From Ascaphus truei (lineage: Eukaryota; Chordata; Amphibia; Anura; Ascaphidae), in the NCBI GenBank assembly GCA_036426205.1, contig CM071573.1, forward strand, positions 72,762,580 through 72,826,579: a DNA stretch of 64,000 bases. Direction: 5' to 3'. The notes beneath the pieces are model-generated. The model was not told where the DNA came from, ran no database searches, and worked only from the letters and a program-made list of their open reading frames with translations. Shown piece after piece: positions 35,079 to 47,346 of this stretch. Every line of letters begins with the position of its first letter. Position 1 is the first letter of the stretch. The translations under genes and the position numbers were made by a program.

Positions 35079-35364
35079 CTGCACCGACACACTTTATTCG
35101 AGCAAATACCCGGTATGTACCTGGCAGATACCTGGAATGCGCCGCTCCTCACCTCTGACAAGCCCCGTTGCGTTTGCCTTCCCAGCCTGGGTTCATGCCT
35201 GGCTGATGGGCGGCTGATCTGTTAAATGATAATGATTAGGATTTAATAGGCTGCAATGCTTCGCGTGTCTACCAGATGGCATAAATTCATGAATTGTAAT
35301 GCAGTATATATATATATACTGTGCAGTATTGCAGCCAGCGGGAATAAAATGCTTCAATCCCTGC
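35079..35364. mobile_element. TA-flanked MITE fragment (CTGCACCGACACACTTTATT family)
   Basis: It is nearly identical, in inverted orientation, to about 285 bp of the MITE nested in element B (46736-47128). It begins after TA at 35077-35078 and stops at CAATCCCTGC, where the GA-rich array starts, so the far terminal repeat is missing. Confidence 0.75.
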
Positions 35365-35365
35365 G

Positions 35366-36395
35366 AGGGAGGAGAGAGAGAATGAGGGAGTGGGGCAGAG
35401 AATGAGCGATGGGGGAGAGAGAATTTGGGAAGAGGGGAGAGAGAGAATGATGGGGGTGGAGAGAATGAGGGACATGGGAGAGAGAGAAAATGAGGGAGGG
35501 GAGAGAGAGTGAGGGAGGGGTCAAGAGAGAATGAGGGAGCCGGAGAAAGAGAATGAGGGAGCGGAAGAGAGAATGAGGGACGGCACAGAGAGAGAATAAG
35601 GGCGGGGGGAAAGAGAGAATGGATGAGAGAGAAAGGAGAGAGAGAAGGAGGGATGGGAGAGAGAGAATGAGAGGGAAGAGAGAGAATGAGGAATGAGAAA
35701 GAATGAAGGAGAGGGAGTGAGAATGAGGGAGGAGGATAGAGAATGTGGGAGGCGAGTGAGAATGAGGGAGGGGGAAGAGAGCGAGGAAGGGGACAGAGAA
35801 TGAGGGAGGAGAGAGAGAATGAGGGAGTGGGGCAGAGAATGAGCGATGTTGGAGAGAGAATTTTGGAGGAGGGGAGAGAGAGAATGAGGGGGAGAGAGAA
35901 TGAGGGACATGGGAGAGAGAAAATAGGGAGGGGAGAGAGAGAATGAGGGAGCGGGAGAAAGAGAATGAGGGAGCGGAAGAGAGAGAATGAGGGAGGGGGG
36001 AAAGGGAGAATGGGGGAGAGAGAATAAAGGGGGATAAAGAGATTGAGAGAGTAGGGAGAGAGAGAATGGGGGATGGAGAGAGAGAATGAGAGGAGAGAGA
36101 GAGAATGAGGGAGGGGTGGGAGAGAGAAAGAGGGAAGAGAGAGAATGAGGGAGTAAGGGAAAAAGAGAATGAGGGGGAGAGAGAGAATGAGAGAGGAGGG
36201 AGAGATAGAATGGGGGATGGGGGAGAGAATGAGGGAAGGGTGGGAGAGAGAATAGGGGGGATAGAGAATGAGTGCAAGTGTGTGTGTGGGGGGGAGAGAG
36301 AATGAGGGAAGGGTGGGAGAGAGAATGAGGGATGGGGGAAAGAAAGAATAGGGGGGATAGAGAGTGAGTGCAAGTGTGTGTGTGTGGGGGGGAGA
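35366..36395. repeat. 1-kb purine-rich minisatellite (GAGAGAATGAGGGAG units)
   Basis: Imperfect units of roughly 14-30 bp (GAGAGAGAATGAGGGAG and variants) with almost all purines on the plus strand. On the minus strand this creates Ser/Leu/Pro frames of up to 465 codons that are not genes. Embedded GTGTGTGTGGGGGG spacers appear at the right end. Confidence 0.95.
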
Positions 36396-36399
36396 CAGG

Positions 36400-37985
36400 C
36401 TGAAGGGTCGGTAATTTTCTGGTGAGATGTGTGGAAATTCTGATGAAATTTGTGACATTTTATGGCATCTGGTGAAAATGTTGCAAATAAATGTATTTTT
36501 GTGAATTTCCAAGTAATGCAAACTTTCACAAACACATTTGTGAAAAAGCGAAATATTTGAGAAAAGGTGAACAGTTCTCCCAAAGCACATTTAATGACAT
36601 TTTCATATCTCTCGTCACCACTGTTCTGGGCAAAAAAAAATATCTTTTAGCTATAGGCTGAATTAAACTATGCTATCACTTGGCCAATTGTTCCTCTACA
36701 CCCCTACACAGTGCTCACAGCAAATTAATTGCCAGCTACTGTAATGTGAGATTTCTTTTTCTGCGGAACAGACTTTTTTTCTAACCAGCTGAAAATTCTA
36801 TTTCAAATGACCAAGCTTGAGCCAGTAGGTAAAAACGATATGGTTTCAGCAAATGTTTTCAATTGCATATATTGTCTTGACTTCTCTCAATGCAGCAGTC
36901 AGTAATATACAGACCACTCTGACAGTACAGTATATCACTGAAATAAGTGAGAAATGAGGCATGTCAAATGTGAATCAAATGTTCAAACCATTAAACACCT
37001 ACAGTATTTTTTAGTTGATCATACTGTATAAACCTTTTTTGATTGGGAATATGAAATTCTTCTTTTTTATGTAACCTTTTTAAGACTGTAATATTAATGG
37101 TAAATATTAAATTTAAATATTAAATTTGAGCATAAAATTGTCCTTAATTTCTAAATATGGTAGATAAAGAAAATACATCACTTTAAAAGCATAATGAATT
37201 GCTTCATGAAAGAACCTTACAATGTTGGAAAGAAAACTTAAATCATTAAATTCTTAACTTAAATAATAAATATATTGAATGTGTATCTATTCAACTAACA
37301 AATGCTTGCCTATTTTAACACTATAGCTTCCTAACTATACAAAGTTATTTTTATATGTTTAGTGCAAGTCCAACACTACTATACATAACAGAAAAAGAAA
37401 ACTATTTAAATATAATTGTATTAATTCAGTTTATTCCCAAACAGTGACTAGCTGTTTCCAGCCTTCATAATACCATTAATTTTGACTTGCAGTTATACTG
37501 CTTATATTTATAAAGAAAATGTTTCTTGCGATTGCTGTATGAGTGGATGTGACTATGTTTAAAAAAAAAAAAATTTGGTGCAACTATTGGATGTAAATAA
37601 TTTTTAGGTGACATGAATTATGATTTCACATTGTAGAACTAAATGCAGCAAGAGGGTTTACATTCTTAGGCTTAGATTCACCAAGGTGTGATAAATCTGT
37701 TCAAATAATGTGATATTACCTACAACAGGAGTGGTTGTTACGTTCCCTGAGTTAACACCTTATTCACTGAGCAAAATGTATGCAAAAACAACTGCAGTTA
37801 TTGGCCTCATTGAAGGAAGGAGGGGAGATACCTATGAGCCCACCTGAGATACCTGGGAAATATGCAAACTCATTGGAATATATTTTAAATAATACATTTG
37901 CATATTCCCCAGGTGTGCTCACAGGTATCTCTGCCATGAATATCAGTGACTCTATTTGGAGGTATATAAGTCAATGTGCCCTCTA
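36400..37985. other. AT-rich unannotated DNA
   Basis: No recognised element; A13 lies near 37560. Confidence 0.5.
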
Positions 37986-37994
37986 TTATATAGG

Positions 37995-38222
37995 ACTCTC
38001 TCCCTCCCCCCCCCACCTTTCCCCCCTCCTCTCCTCCTCCACCCCCACTCCCCCCCTTATCTCCCTCCCCCTCTCTCTTCCTAACTCTCTCTGGCATTTA
38101 TTTGTCTCTACGTTCCCCCCACTCTCCCCTCCCTCACTCTTTCCCTCCTTCCCTCTTTCTCTCCGTCTCTTGTCTGCACTCTCTCCCTCCCACCCTATCT
38201 CTCTACCACTCCTCACCATCCT
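37995..38222. repeat. pyrimidine-rich low-complexity tract
   Basis: CCCTCTCTCC-type sequence. The Ser/Pro/Leu frame reading through it is an artefact. Confidence 0.85.
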
Positions 38223-38275
38223 GCCTCCTGGTTCTCATTTACCAGAATCCCTGGCTTCAGTGGAAGCACTGTATG

Positions 38276-38657
38276 CTAAGGCTTTGTCCCCGTTGCCCGT
38301 GGCTGAGCGCTTGACGATATGTGTGGCGCACACACAGTACAGCCCACAATGGGGCCGACCCCAGTAAGTACCTGCGCGCTCCTGCAGGAAGCGTGATGCG
38401 CGACCGCCTTTGCCAAAAGACATGAAATTCATCTTTTGGTGCGGCGCTCGAGCGCTGGCTAGGTCACGGCAGCGGTTCATCCAATGAGGGCGAACCAGAC
38501 GCTTGACATCGCGCCCCCATCATGCCCCCACCAAAAATCTTCTGTACACGTGTCCCATCACGACCCTAGGACCGCAGATTGAGGCTTAAACTGGTGAATG
38601 TGCCACAAGGCGCTCAGACTCACGCATGCACACAGTGACTGGGGCCTTTAGCCTAAG
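38276..38657. mobile_element. MITE with CTAAGGC termini (hAT-like)
   Basis: It starts CTAAGGCTTTGTCCCC and ends GGGGCCTTTAGCCTAAG. The flanks ACTGTATG and CGTGGATG agree at 5 of 8 positions, compatible with an old hAT 8-bp duplication. The interior is CpG-rich and non-coding. Confidence 0.55.
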
Positions 38658-39211
38658 CGTGGATGGTGAAAGATAGTGTTGCACACCTGTCTGAACATGT
38701 GAATGTGCTCACAAGTGATATTTTTATTAGTTGTACATTGTACAGTGGAAGGTTTTTGTCACTTTTTTTACCCAGTATAACTTATTTAATGTGTGGATGT
38801 TAACTTAGAAGCATAGTGCATCCTCCCTTCCCCCACACAAGTGTACGCCGTTTTTATTCCCTGTCTGACGAACCACCAATAAAGTCATTGCCTAGTAAGT
38901 GCAAGATGCCTATGGCTATGCAGTAGAAATATCTACACAGATGTTTTTACATTCAGAAATCTCACTTATGTAAATCTCATGTAAGCCTCGATGTTACATT
39001 TGTATTGTTTCAAATGATGTAGCCCCCCCAGGCATTAGCTATGTTTATCTTAAAACATAGAAAACTGGGCATTTAAGGGGTTCATTAATTTTACAGTCAC
39101 AGGGACAAGCTCAGCATCTCATGTATAAATACACCTTCTTCCATGCACTAAATATCTGTAATTCATTTACATTAATTATTAGAATTTATCCTATCTCTTA
39201 AGTGTAACACA
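38658..39211. other. unannotated DNA
   Basis: Nothing recognised. Confidence 0.5.
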
Positions 39212-39580
39212 TGTAACGCCCCCCCCACCCCCATCCATCTGGGAGATACACTGCTATTACTATCTCTGTGTGGTGCTGAGGCATACCTGCTGGTTCAGGA
39301 GAGATGAGTAGCTGCGATGGTAAGGGGCAACAAGACAGGTTTTTGGTGATCTCTGGGTTATTTTGATCAGGGCTTCAGCGCCTCCAGCTGCGACGGGCTC
39401 CTGGGATGCAGGACATCAGTTCCCACCACAACACTCCTTACCCCTCCTGCCCAGGAACTGACACCCAGGCAGAGGTATATTGAACAGGAATCTTTATGGT
39501 ACATTGTTGCAGCTCTTCTTACAGCATAGATGATCTCTGAAGTCCCAGGACTTCTGGAGGGTGCACACACTGGTAGCATG
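39212..39580 (-). mobile_element. partial LTR of the TGTAGCCCCC family
   Basis: It starts TGTAACGCCCCCC with CACA before it (39208-39211). CAGCGCCTCCAGCTG at about 39373 corresponds to the TGGAGGCGCTG word of the LTRs at 28604 and 59400. The other end is not resolved. Confidence 0.35.
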
Positions 39581-39805
39581 GGGTATTAAGTCTTGATGGC
39601 CCCCATGCCTTCACCACCCCTCCCCCCCTCATCTTTTATTTTCTCCATTTCCCCCCCCCCCACCCCCGAAAAATTAATAAAAATTGAGTTTAAAAATAAA
39701 TAAATAAAAAAATCTGCTATTACTGAGTTACAATCACAGCAATTGTATTTATCCATCAGAAAGCTATTGTTTGCATGCATTTGAGTAGCAGTTAACAGCT
39801 TTTCT

Positions 39806-39845
39806 TTTTTATAACTTGTAGATTTTATTGTTTGTTTTTTTTTTT
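39806..39845 (-). other. double poly(A) tail of element B
   Basis: On the minus strand the 3' UTR ends in A11 (39845-39835), then about 24 bases containing AATAAA, then A6, then the target-site duplication. This is what a short 3' readthrough (transduction) past a first weak poly(A) site produces. Confidence 0.55.
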
Positions 39846-40179
39846 GAAAGCACCGCATTAATACATCTTTTCGCCATTTCTACGACATGCAATGTCAATC
39901 TCTCATGTGTATCTTGGCTGTACATAAACATTAGTCAATAATTAAGAAGATATAATAAACATAAGAATAAATAATATATAACTGGGAAAGGAAGGGGGGA
40001 AGGGGAGAAGGGGGAGGGGTGGGAAGCCACGACACCACTCAGCGCCTCTGGACCTGCTGGTTATCTACCAGTTTTGGAGGGTAACTGTAACATTTAATCT
40101 GTTTTGTTGCTGGGCATCCCCTGGTATCTCTTCCTAGCCTAGTGAGCTACCATATCATAGGAGAACGCATTTACAAATA

Positions 40180-43100
40180 TTAGAGCAAAATCGTGGTTCT
40201 CTCTACCCCTGGGATGTCCGTCTGTGCCAGCCAAGGCGTCCAGACTTTTAGGAAATTTTCGCCAGTGTCATTAACTAAACTCGTTAATTTTTCCATCTGG
40301 CATACGTACCAAATTCTATTCCGAATCTTGGGGATCGAAGGAATTTCACTTTGTTTCCATAATGCTGCGATCTCACACCTAACAGCTGTTGCAAAATGCG
40401 CAATTAGTTTGAGATCTACTTTTGCGATTCCCTGGCGGGCTCTACTGAGTAAGAACAGTCCGGGGTCGAATGGAATTTCGAGGCCCAAAATCCTCTGCAG
40501 CCAATCTTGAATCTTACGCCATTGCGGAACTAGCCGAGGGCAAGACCACAGCATGTGTAACAAATCGGCGGATTCTCCGCATTGCCTTGGGCATAACGAG
40601 GAGCTTCCGTTTACAAATTTTGAAAGTTTAAGCGGGGTAAGATACCACCTCATTAGGACTTTATGTTTTCTCCTTTAATGTTGTACAAATTGAGCTCTTG
40701 GCAGCTGCTGTTGCTATTTGAGTCCACTAATCTAGCTCTAGGGTCTCTCCCAGATCGGTTTCCCATTTGAGCATATATCCTAATTTGTGAGTAACTTTGG
40801 AGCTAGAACCAACCACTTCTCTATACATCTGCGATGTAAGTCCCTTTGTGTTTGTCTCTCTCAGACAGAACTTTTCAAATATCGTCAATGAGGGGTGTGG
40901 GTTAGAGTTGTTGTAGAAGGCTCTGATCTGGAAGTATCTATAAAATTCTGCGTGTGGGATGTTTTTATCCGCTCTAATTTGTTCAAACGTTATAATTTTG
41001 TTTCTGTCCTCCAGATCTTTTAATCTCGCTATATTATTGTGTTTCCAAATCTGGAAGTTTGCGCTATTCATACCTGGAGCAAAGTCCGGATTGCCCCACA
41101 GGGGTGTCATCAGGGTGTTTTTGGATGTAAGTCCACATTTAAATTTGACAGCATCCCAAATTGCTAATGAATTGGTCATTGAGGATAGCGGCGGTTGTAT
41201 AGCTTTTTTCCTTGCTATTTTTGGGGTCCATAATATATTGCTTAGCTCCAATGGGGAACAAACCGAGCTCTCCAATGCAACCCATCTTTTCAATTCAGGG
41301 CATGTCTGCCATTGGGAAAGTTGACATAATTGGGCCGCTCAATAGTATGATACCAAGCAAGGTACTGCCAAGCCCCCCTCTGTTGGTTGTCTCAACAGTG
41401 TCTGCTTTTTGATTCGTGCCTTTTTACCTCCCCAAATAAATGTGAGGCTTGTAGCTCGCCTATTTCTTTCAGACTCAAAGGCACTGGGAGCGTTTGAAAC
41501 AAATATAAGATGCGCGGCAGAAGATTCAATTTACGCTATATATTTTGCCTATCCATGAGATATTGAACTTCGACCAGCGCTTTATATCGTCCTTCAGTGC
41601 TCGGATTAACTTCGGGTAATTTGCTTTATAAATTGATTTGAAATTGCTAGTGATAAATACCCCTAGGTATTTGATCGCCGTATGCTGCCAACGAAAATTA
41701 AAGTTTAGGGATATTAGTTTTTCCTCTGCTTTTGGGATAGTAACGTTTAGAGCCTCCGATTTTGATTGGTTAATTTTGAACCCTGAAATTTTATTAAACC
41801 TATCTAACACGCTGTAGAGGTTGGGGAGAGAGGTGAGCGGCTGTGTTAACACCATGAGGACATCGTCCGCGTAGAGAGCTATTTTGTGGGATTGGTCCTC
41901 TATTTTCAGTCCTGAAATATCTGGATTATCTCTAACTTGAGCCGCTAGCGGCTCCATACACATGGCAAAGAGAAGAGGCGAGAGGGGGCAACCCTGTCTC
42001 GTGCCGCTCTGGATCTTAAAAAGATCTGAGGGGAAGCCTTGGTGTAAGACTTTGGCTGTTGGACCTGAGTAAAGGGCCATAATAGCTGATATTAATTTGC
42101 TATCGAAACCAAATGCTCCAAGCGTATCTTTGAGGTATGCCCAGTCAATCCGATCAAAAGCTTTTTCTGCATCTAGACTTAACACCATAGTTTTAACTTT
42201 TTGTGTATTGGCTATTTCTAGCAGATCAATGATTCGTCGGATGTTGTCTCCCGCTTGTCTATCTTTAATGAAGCCGACTTGATCTGGGTGTATCAGTCTA
42301 GGTAGGATTTGACTTAATCTGTTGGCAATCAATTTGGAATAAATTTTGATGTCTGTATTGATAAGCGAGATAGGCCTGTAACTTTTACAATCAAGAGGGT
42401 CTTTGCCAGATTTATGAATTATAGAGATCGACGCCTGGAGCATGTTTTCGGGGAAGGGGTCTCCTGCTAAAACTGCATTGAACATTTTGAGCAGGTATGG
42501 GGCCAGGGATTCACTATATTTTTTATAATAAAGACCTGAGAAGCCATCTGGTCCCGGGGCTTTCGAGGTCTTTAGATTCTCAATAACATGGGAAACCTCT
42601 TCTAGGGTAAAATCACAACTCAGTCTCTCTCTCTCCTCATCCGTCAGCTTTGGCAGCTTTGCGCTTGTAAGAAATGACTCACGCGCCCTATCTGTGTTCT
42701 GATTATGTCCTATTTTATCCCCGTTATATAGTTTCTTGTAATATAATTTAAATTCTTCAACAATTGCTTTCGGATTACCGGAAATGGAGCCTGATGATTG
42801 TCTAATGGCCTGTATACTATAGTTTGGGGGTCTATTCCTCAATTTGTTTGCGAGCATAGTATCTGGCTTGTTGGCTTTATCGAAAAATTTCCTCTTTGAC
42901 CAATTCAGCGATATATCAGCCTGGGATGTTAGTACAGCAGCGGCAGCTTTTATTCGAGTAAAAGCCGCCGGCTGCATGCGTCTGGGAAGCGGGGGTGCGG
43001 GGAAGCAGAGGGGCAGAGCAGGAGCCGGGTTCGGGGTCGGGAAGGGGGGGTGAATTGCGCGCGAAGTGGAGGGGGGGTGCGTGGGGGAAACGCGGCGGCG

Positions 43101-44219
43101 CGCGGTTATTACTGGCGGCAGCTGGGGTAGATCCCGGCATGCCGCCGGCATTTAGTGCAATAAAAGATGTCGCTACTGTAGTAGGTTTAGTTCTATTTTG
43201 GCATCTTTAATTTGTTTGAGTAGGTTGGGGTGATTGGTCTGCTTATGCTTGTCCGAGAGGTCTTTTAGCTTGGATTGTAGCAACTCTATTTTTGCCTCCC
43301 TTTTTTTTTTCCTTCTCGAGGCAATGCTAATTAATATACCCCTCAACGTTGCCTTATGGGCCTCCCAGAGGGATAGATAAGATTTCACTGTGCCTTCGTT
43401 CAGCTTAAAATATTGATCTATTTCTTCGGCTACTAACTGAGTAGTTTCTGGGTTTTTCAGAAGGGATTCATTTAGCTTCCAGTTTGCTCCAGGTCTGTCT
43501 AGAATTAATTGGGAGCACCTTAGCTCTATAGGCGCATGATCTGACCATGAAATATCATGTATCCCTGTATGGGAGATCTTTGGGACCAGTCTGCTGGAGA
43601 TAAAGAAGTAGTCGATTCTGCTATAGGATGAGTGAGGGTGCGAGAAGAATGTGTAGTCTCTCTCGTGGGGGTGTTGTTCCCTCAAGATATCAAGGAGATT
43701 GTTTTCTTTCAGGCCTGAACATAATGTATGGGAGGCGTTTTTAGCATATCGTAGTTGGGAGCCTGACCTGTCAAGCTTAGGGTTGAGAGTTGTATTAAAG
43801 TCTCCCGCTACTATTATTGGGCCTTGTGCAACTTTATTCAGCTTATTAAAGACTAGCGTAAAAAAGCAAGGGTCGTGATCGCCCGGGGCGTATATAGAAG
43901 CTAATGTTAGGATTTGTCCATTGATTGAGCCGGTTAAGATTAGGTATCTCCCCTCTTTATCTCTGATTGTTTTTTCTACTTTGAATGGGCATTTATTATG
44001 AAATATAATTGCTACTCCTTTTGTTTTCTTAGTGGAGGATGAGAGGTAGAATTGCCTGAATCGTTTATCTAAATATTTTGGGGCGCTGCTTGTGCTAAAA
44101 TGCGTCTCTTGCATTAATATAATATCCGCATGTTTCCTCTGGTAGTCAGCGAATGCCACTCTACGTTTACCCGGACTATTCATCCCTTTTACGTTATGAG
44201 ATAAGATTATTAACCCCAT
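40180..44219 (-). pseudogene. L1/Tx1-like ORF2 of element B, interrupted and frameshifted
   Basis: Start ATG at 44219. The endonuclease segment has LSHNVKG, MQETHFS, SIYAPG, AGDFN, SRIDYFFIS and WSDHAPIEL. The reading frame is continuous through the SRRKKKREAK linker until the MITE at 42935-43178. It resumes with the reverse transcriptase: KAPGPDGFS, YRPISLINTD, LSLDAEKAFDRIDW, GTRQGCPLSPLLF and YADDVLMVL. A frameshift near 41526 and further breaks between 41526 and 40653 follow. The last frame keeps CPRQCGESADLLHMLWSC, the C-terminal zinc-knuckle-like motif, and ends at 40180. All catalytic motifs survive but not in one frame. Confidence 0.88.
42935..43178. mobile_element. 244-bp TA-flanked MITE nested in ORF2 of element B
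   Basis: It begins CAGCAGCGGCAGCTTTTATT and ends, reverse-complemented, CAGTAGCGACATCTTTTATT. TA is duplicated at 42933-42934 and 43179-43180. Removing the insert plus one TA restores an alignment without gap to element A's ORF2. TA duplication and CAG termini suit the Tc1/mariner/pogo group. The body is GC-rich and non-coding. Confidence 0.85.
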
Positions 44220-46016
44220 TTTAAAGTAGTTAACCGATTTATCCTAACCATAGAGATTATTGTGGGGTGTGAGTGTTTGCGTTGTACCTGATCTTCTTCT
44301 GTCCGGGTCTGGGATGGATTTGAGGTCTGTCCTTCAGCGCTTCGCGAGTCTCGTGGCCAACTGGGGAGAGGGAGGGTAGGGAGAGAAAACAAGGAAGGTA
44401 ACATAAAATAAAGTAACATAGGAGATACTTGTGGGGTCCATGACCCCAAAGGATCTCTTGCCTTTGGAGGAAAGTTTGTATCCCATGCACCGCTACCTGG
44501 TGCATGCCTAACCGAACTAAGTCGGTCCCTTCCTTCCCAAAGGTCTTGAGTGGATGCCCTGTGGCTAGCCAGGGCATTCCTGTCGGCAACATAGCGAGGG
44601 CTGGGAACGGGAGGCTCCCCCCCTCGGCTCTGCTTAACATAAAAAGCTACTAAACACTACTAGGTAAATAACAACCGTAACTTAAGATATGCTTGAATCC
44701 AACTTGCAAAACCAAGGAAAAAGGTGTGACATCATATTTGGACAATACCCTATTGCAGACTGACATGACATAGGGCTGACCCCCCTGAATTCTGCGGTTT
44801 TCTTTAACATTTTTATTGGCACCCCTGCTATTGTACTCTCCTTTAGCCCTCCTGATCCCCCGGTATCACCCCACCTCCGAGAAGCTTATTCCCCCTGTCT
44901 CTAGCTAAACCTGTTCAGGTGTGTCTCCACCCTGATGCTTCGCCACTTATCTCTTAGCCGGGCCATTTCCTATTGTGTGAGTGTGTTAGGTACCTATTTG
45001 GATTGTGCTTATGTCCTGTCCCCAATCCTCCTGGGGGATTGTTAAGGTGCCAGATGTAGGTGTATGGGTAGGTAGGAGCGTACTATTGTTCCTGTTCTGG
45101 GATCTGTGTGTTAATGAGTCTTTATATGTTTGTGTTTATGATCAGACCTTTGTGGTACCGTGTTTATCTAAGGACTCGCATATATTCTTTACTGCCTCCT
45201 TTTCATGGGAGATAATGTATTTCTACGACATCCCCATTCAGGGGCCATAGGTGTCTCGCATACGGTATAAATCTCCTGCACATGCGAGTCCTCGTTCGCC
45301 TCTGGTATATCCCTACATGCATACTACATTCATCCGCAGTCCGCTGCTCATGTTCCTGGCTAGAAAACGCGATATGTGGTGCATAGCTAGACCTATTATA
45401 CCTCTATTATACAGACCCTGTTATTATGTCCCTTCTGAGAATATATCTATTTATACTTATTTATTTATTTGTTTATAATCCCATGTATTCCGCCACCCTC
45501 TATCCCCTTTATTATATTTAGTCGGATTATTATACCCCCACTACTGTTTGAGCTCAAGCGCACTAATAATTTATATCCCTTTCAGATTGCATTCACTCTG
45601 TCCCATGTCAAGCATAGCCCATACATATGTACAGTATATCCCAGCTCACAAACCGTGCAGACAGTAGTCAATAATATAGAGTCCAGGGGCTAGGGGGCAG
45701 CATGGCCTTCTGAGGTTGGGCACTGTCTCCGTTGGTCCATGTTGTTACTCCACTTCTTCTTTAGGTATGCGTCCCTCTGGTGCAGGGGAGGGGGGGGTGC
45801 CTTGTGACCTTGGTGAAGGCCAACAATCCGTTTTGTGTCCACGGGTGCTGTGTCCTCGCCGAGTCCGCTTTCCAGAATCATGTCCGGGTGTACCAAGATG
45901 GCCGCCGAAACTGGATGCACTTTTGAATAAATAAAACTTTACTCCGGCCTTTTGCGAAGCAAATGAACAGTCTGCTGGTATTGCCCTTTTAAGGCTTAAT
46001 TGATCCATTATTGGTA
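44220..46016 (-). other. long inter-ORF segment of element B
   Basis: About 1.8 kb separate ORF1 from ORF2. The part next to ORF2 shares words with element A's inter-ORF segment. The remainder (about 44650-45700) is AT-rich with no recognised content and could include an unrecognised insertion. Confidence 0.5.
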
Positions 46017-47346
46017 TCAATTAAGGGTCTTTTCTTGGGATTTTCGCGCCGTTTGAATCACTCTGCTCCAGCCTGGCTCCGGAGAGGATGTTCCAGCACC
46101 ATCCAGGTCAGTGTCGTCCCCTTGCAGGCCCAGCTTGTGCAGAAATTGGCCCCTTTCTTCCAGGGTACGCAGAGTATGGGCAGCTCCATTCTTTAGGACC
46201 ATCAGCCCGAAGGGAAAAACCCATCGGTACCGCACTCCCTTAGCTCTTAACTGCCTGGTTATGGGGAGGAGGGCCCTCCGTTTGGCGAGAGTAGTAGGAG
46301 CGAGATCCTGAAATATCAGGAGCTTGACCCCCTCGAACTCAACTGAACCCGATGATATTTGGCATACCGCCTCCTTTATTTTAAAATAATGTAGGCGTAC
46401 GATAATGTCCCTTGGAGGGTCATTTGGCTGCGGTTTAGAGCGGAGGGCTCTATGGCATCTGTCCAAGTGTAAGTCGGCCATTTTGTAATGAACTCCTCTG
46501 GGTCTGCATATTCTTCAGGGACGCCACGCACCCTAATGTTGTTCCGACGGTCCCGATTTTCTGCATCCTCCTGTTTGCTGGATAAGTCATTTATTTGTGC
46601 CTGGAGATGAGCTGTAGTTTTGTCTTGTTTGCGGACCGCTTTGATCGTGGAGTCCAGTTTGGTTTCCAGCTCGTCTGTTCTGGCGCCAATACTGTTAATA
46701 TCACGCCTCAAGTCCGTGATTTCCTTATGCATATACACTGGCGACACACTTTATTCGAGCTCGGCTAGTCCCACGAATTCGGGTATACCCGGGTGTATTG
46801 AGGTTTGTGACTGTTTTCTGCCCGAGTGCATTGAGGTATTTTCCAGGCAGGGATTGAAGCATTTTATTCCCGCTGGCTGCAATACTGCACAGTATATATA
46901 TATATATACTGCATTACAATTCATGAATTATGCCATCTGGTAGACACGCGAAGCATTGCAGCCTATTAAATCCTAATCATTCTATTTAACAGATCAGCGC
47001 CCGTCAGCCAGGCATGAACCCAGGCTGGGAAGGCAAACGCAACGGGCGTCAGAGGTGAGGAGCGGCGCATTCCAGGTATCTGCCAGGTACATACTGGGTA
47101 TTTGCTCGAATAAAGTGTGTCGGTGCAGTAGTCCTTAATTTCGTTGCAAAATTCCCGCATTACTTTCCGTGTAATTGACTCTGTGTCTCCCGGGTCAATG
47201 TGATCCTCTGTTAGCTGCTCATCTTCTGAATTCGACCCTGCGGGTGGTGTCGGGGTTCCTGTGCCATTTTTGCACGCCGGATCAGTTTTATTAAAGTACT
47301 TGGTAAGTACTGTGGATGTGCGGGCCGGTTTGGGTCATGTCTGCAT
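46017..47346 (-). pseudogene. L1/Tx1-like ORF1 of element B, interrupted by a MITE
   Basis: The ATG at 47346 is followed after two codons by TGA. The frame then runs through SNSEDEQLTEDHID to REFCNEIKD, where the MITE (46736-47128) is inserted. After it come a coiled-coil-like HKEITDLRRDINSIGART segment, RRNNIRVRGVPEE (the conserved start of the RNA-binding domain), VEFEGVKLLIFQDL and YRWVFPFGLMVL, ending near 46017. One frame change lies near 46490. Without the insert the length is about 311 codons, normal for this family. Confidence 0.8.
46736..47128. mobile_element. 393-bp TA-flanked MITE nested in ORF1 of element B
   Basis: Left terminus CACTGGCGACACACTTTATT; right terminus reverse-complemented CTGCACCGACACACTTTATT. 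TA is duplicated at 46734-46735 and 47129-47130. The empty site rebuilt from the flanks reads straight through in frame. A (TA)n palindrome and CTGCAGT/ACTGCAC words lie in the middle. A partial copy lies at 35079-35364. Confidence 0.85.

Noticed and set aside
35193..36590. 465-codon minus-strand open frame rich in Ser/Leu/Pro
   Set aside because: It is the complement of a GA-rich minisatellite; all frames are open for the same reason and no domain exists.
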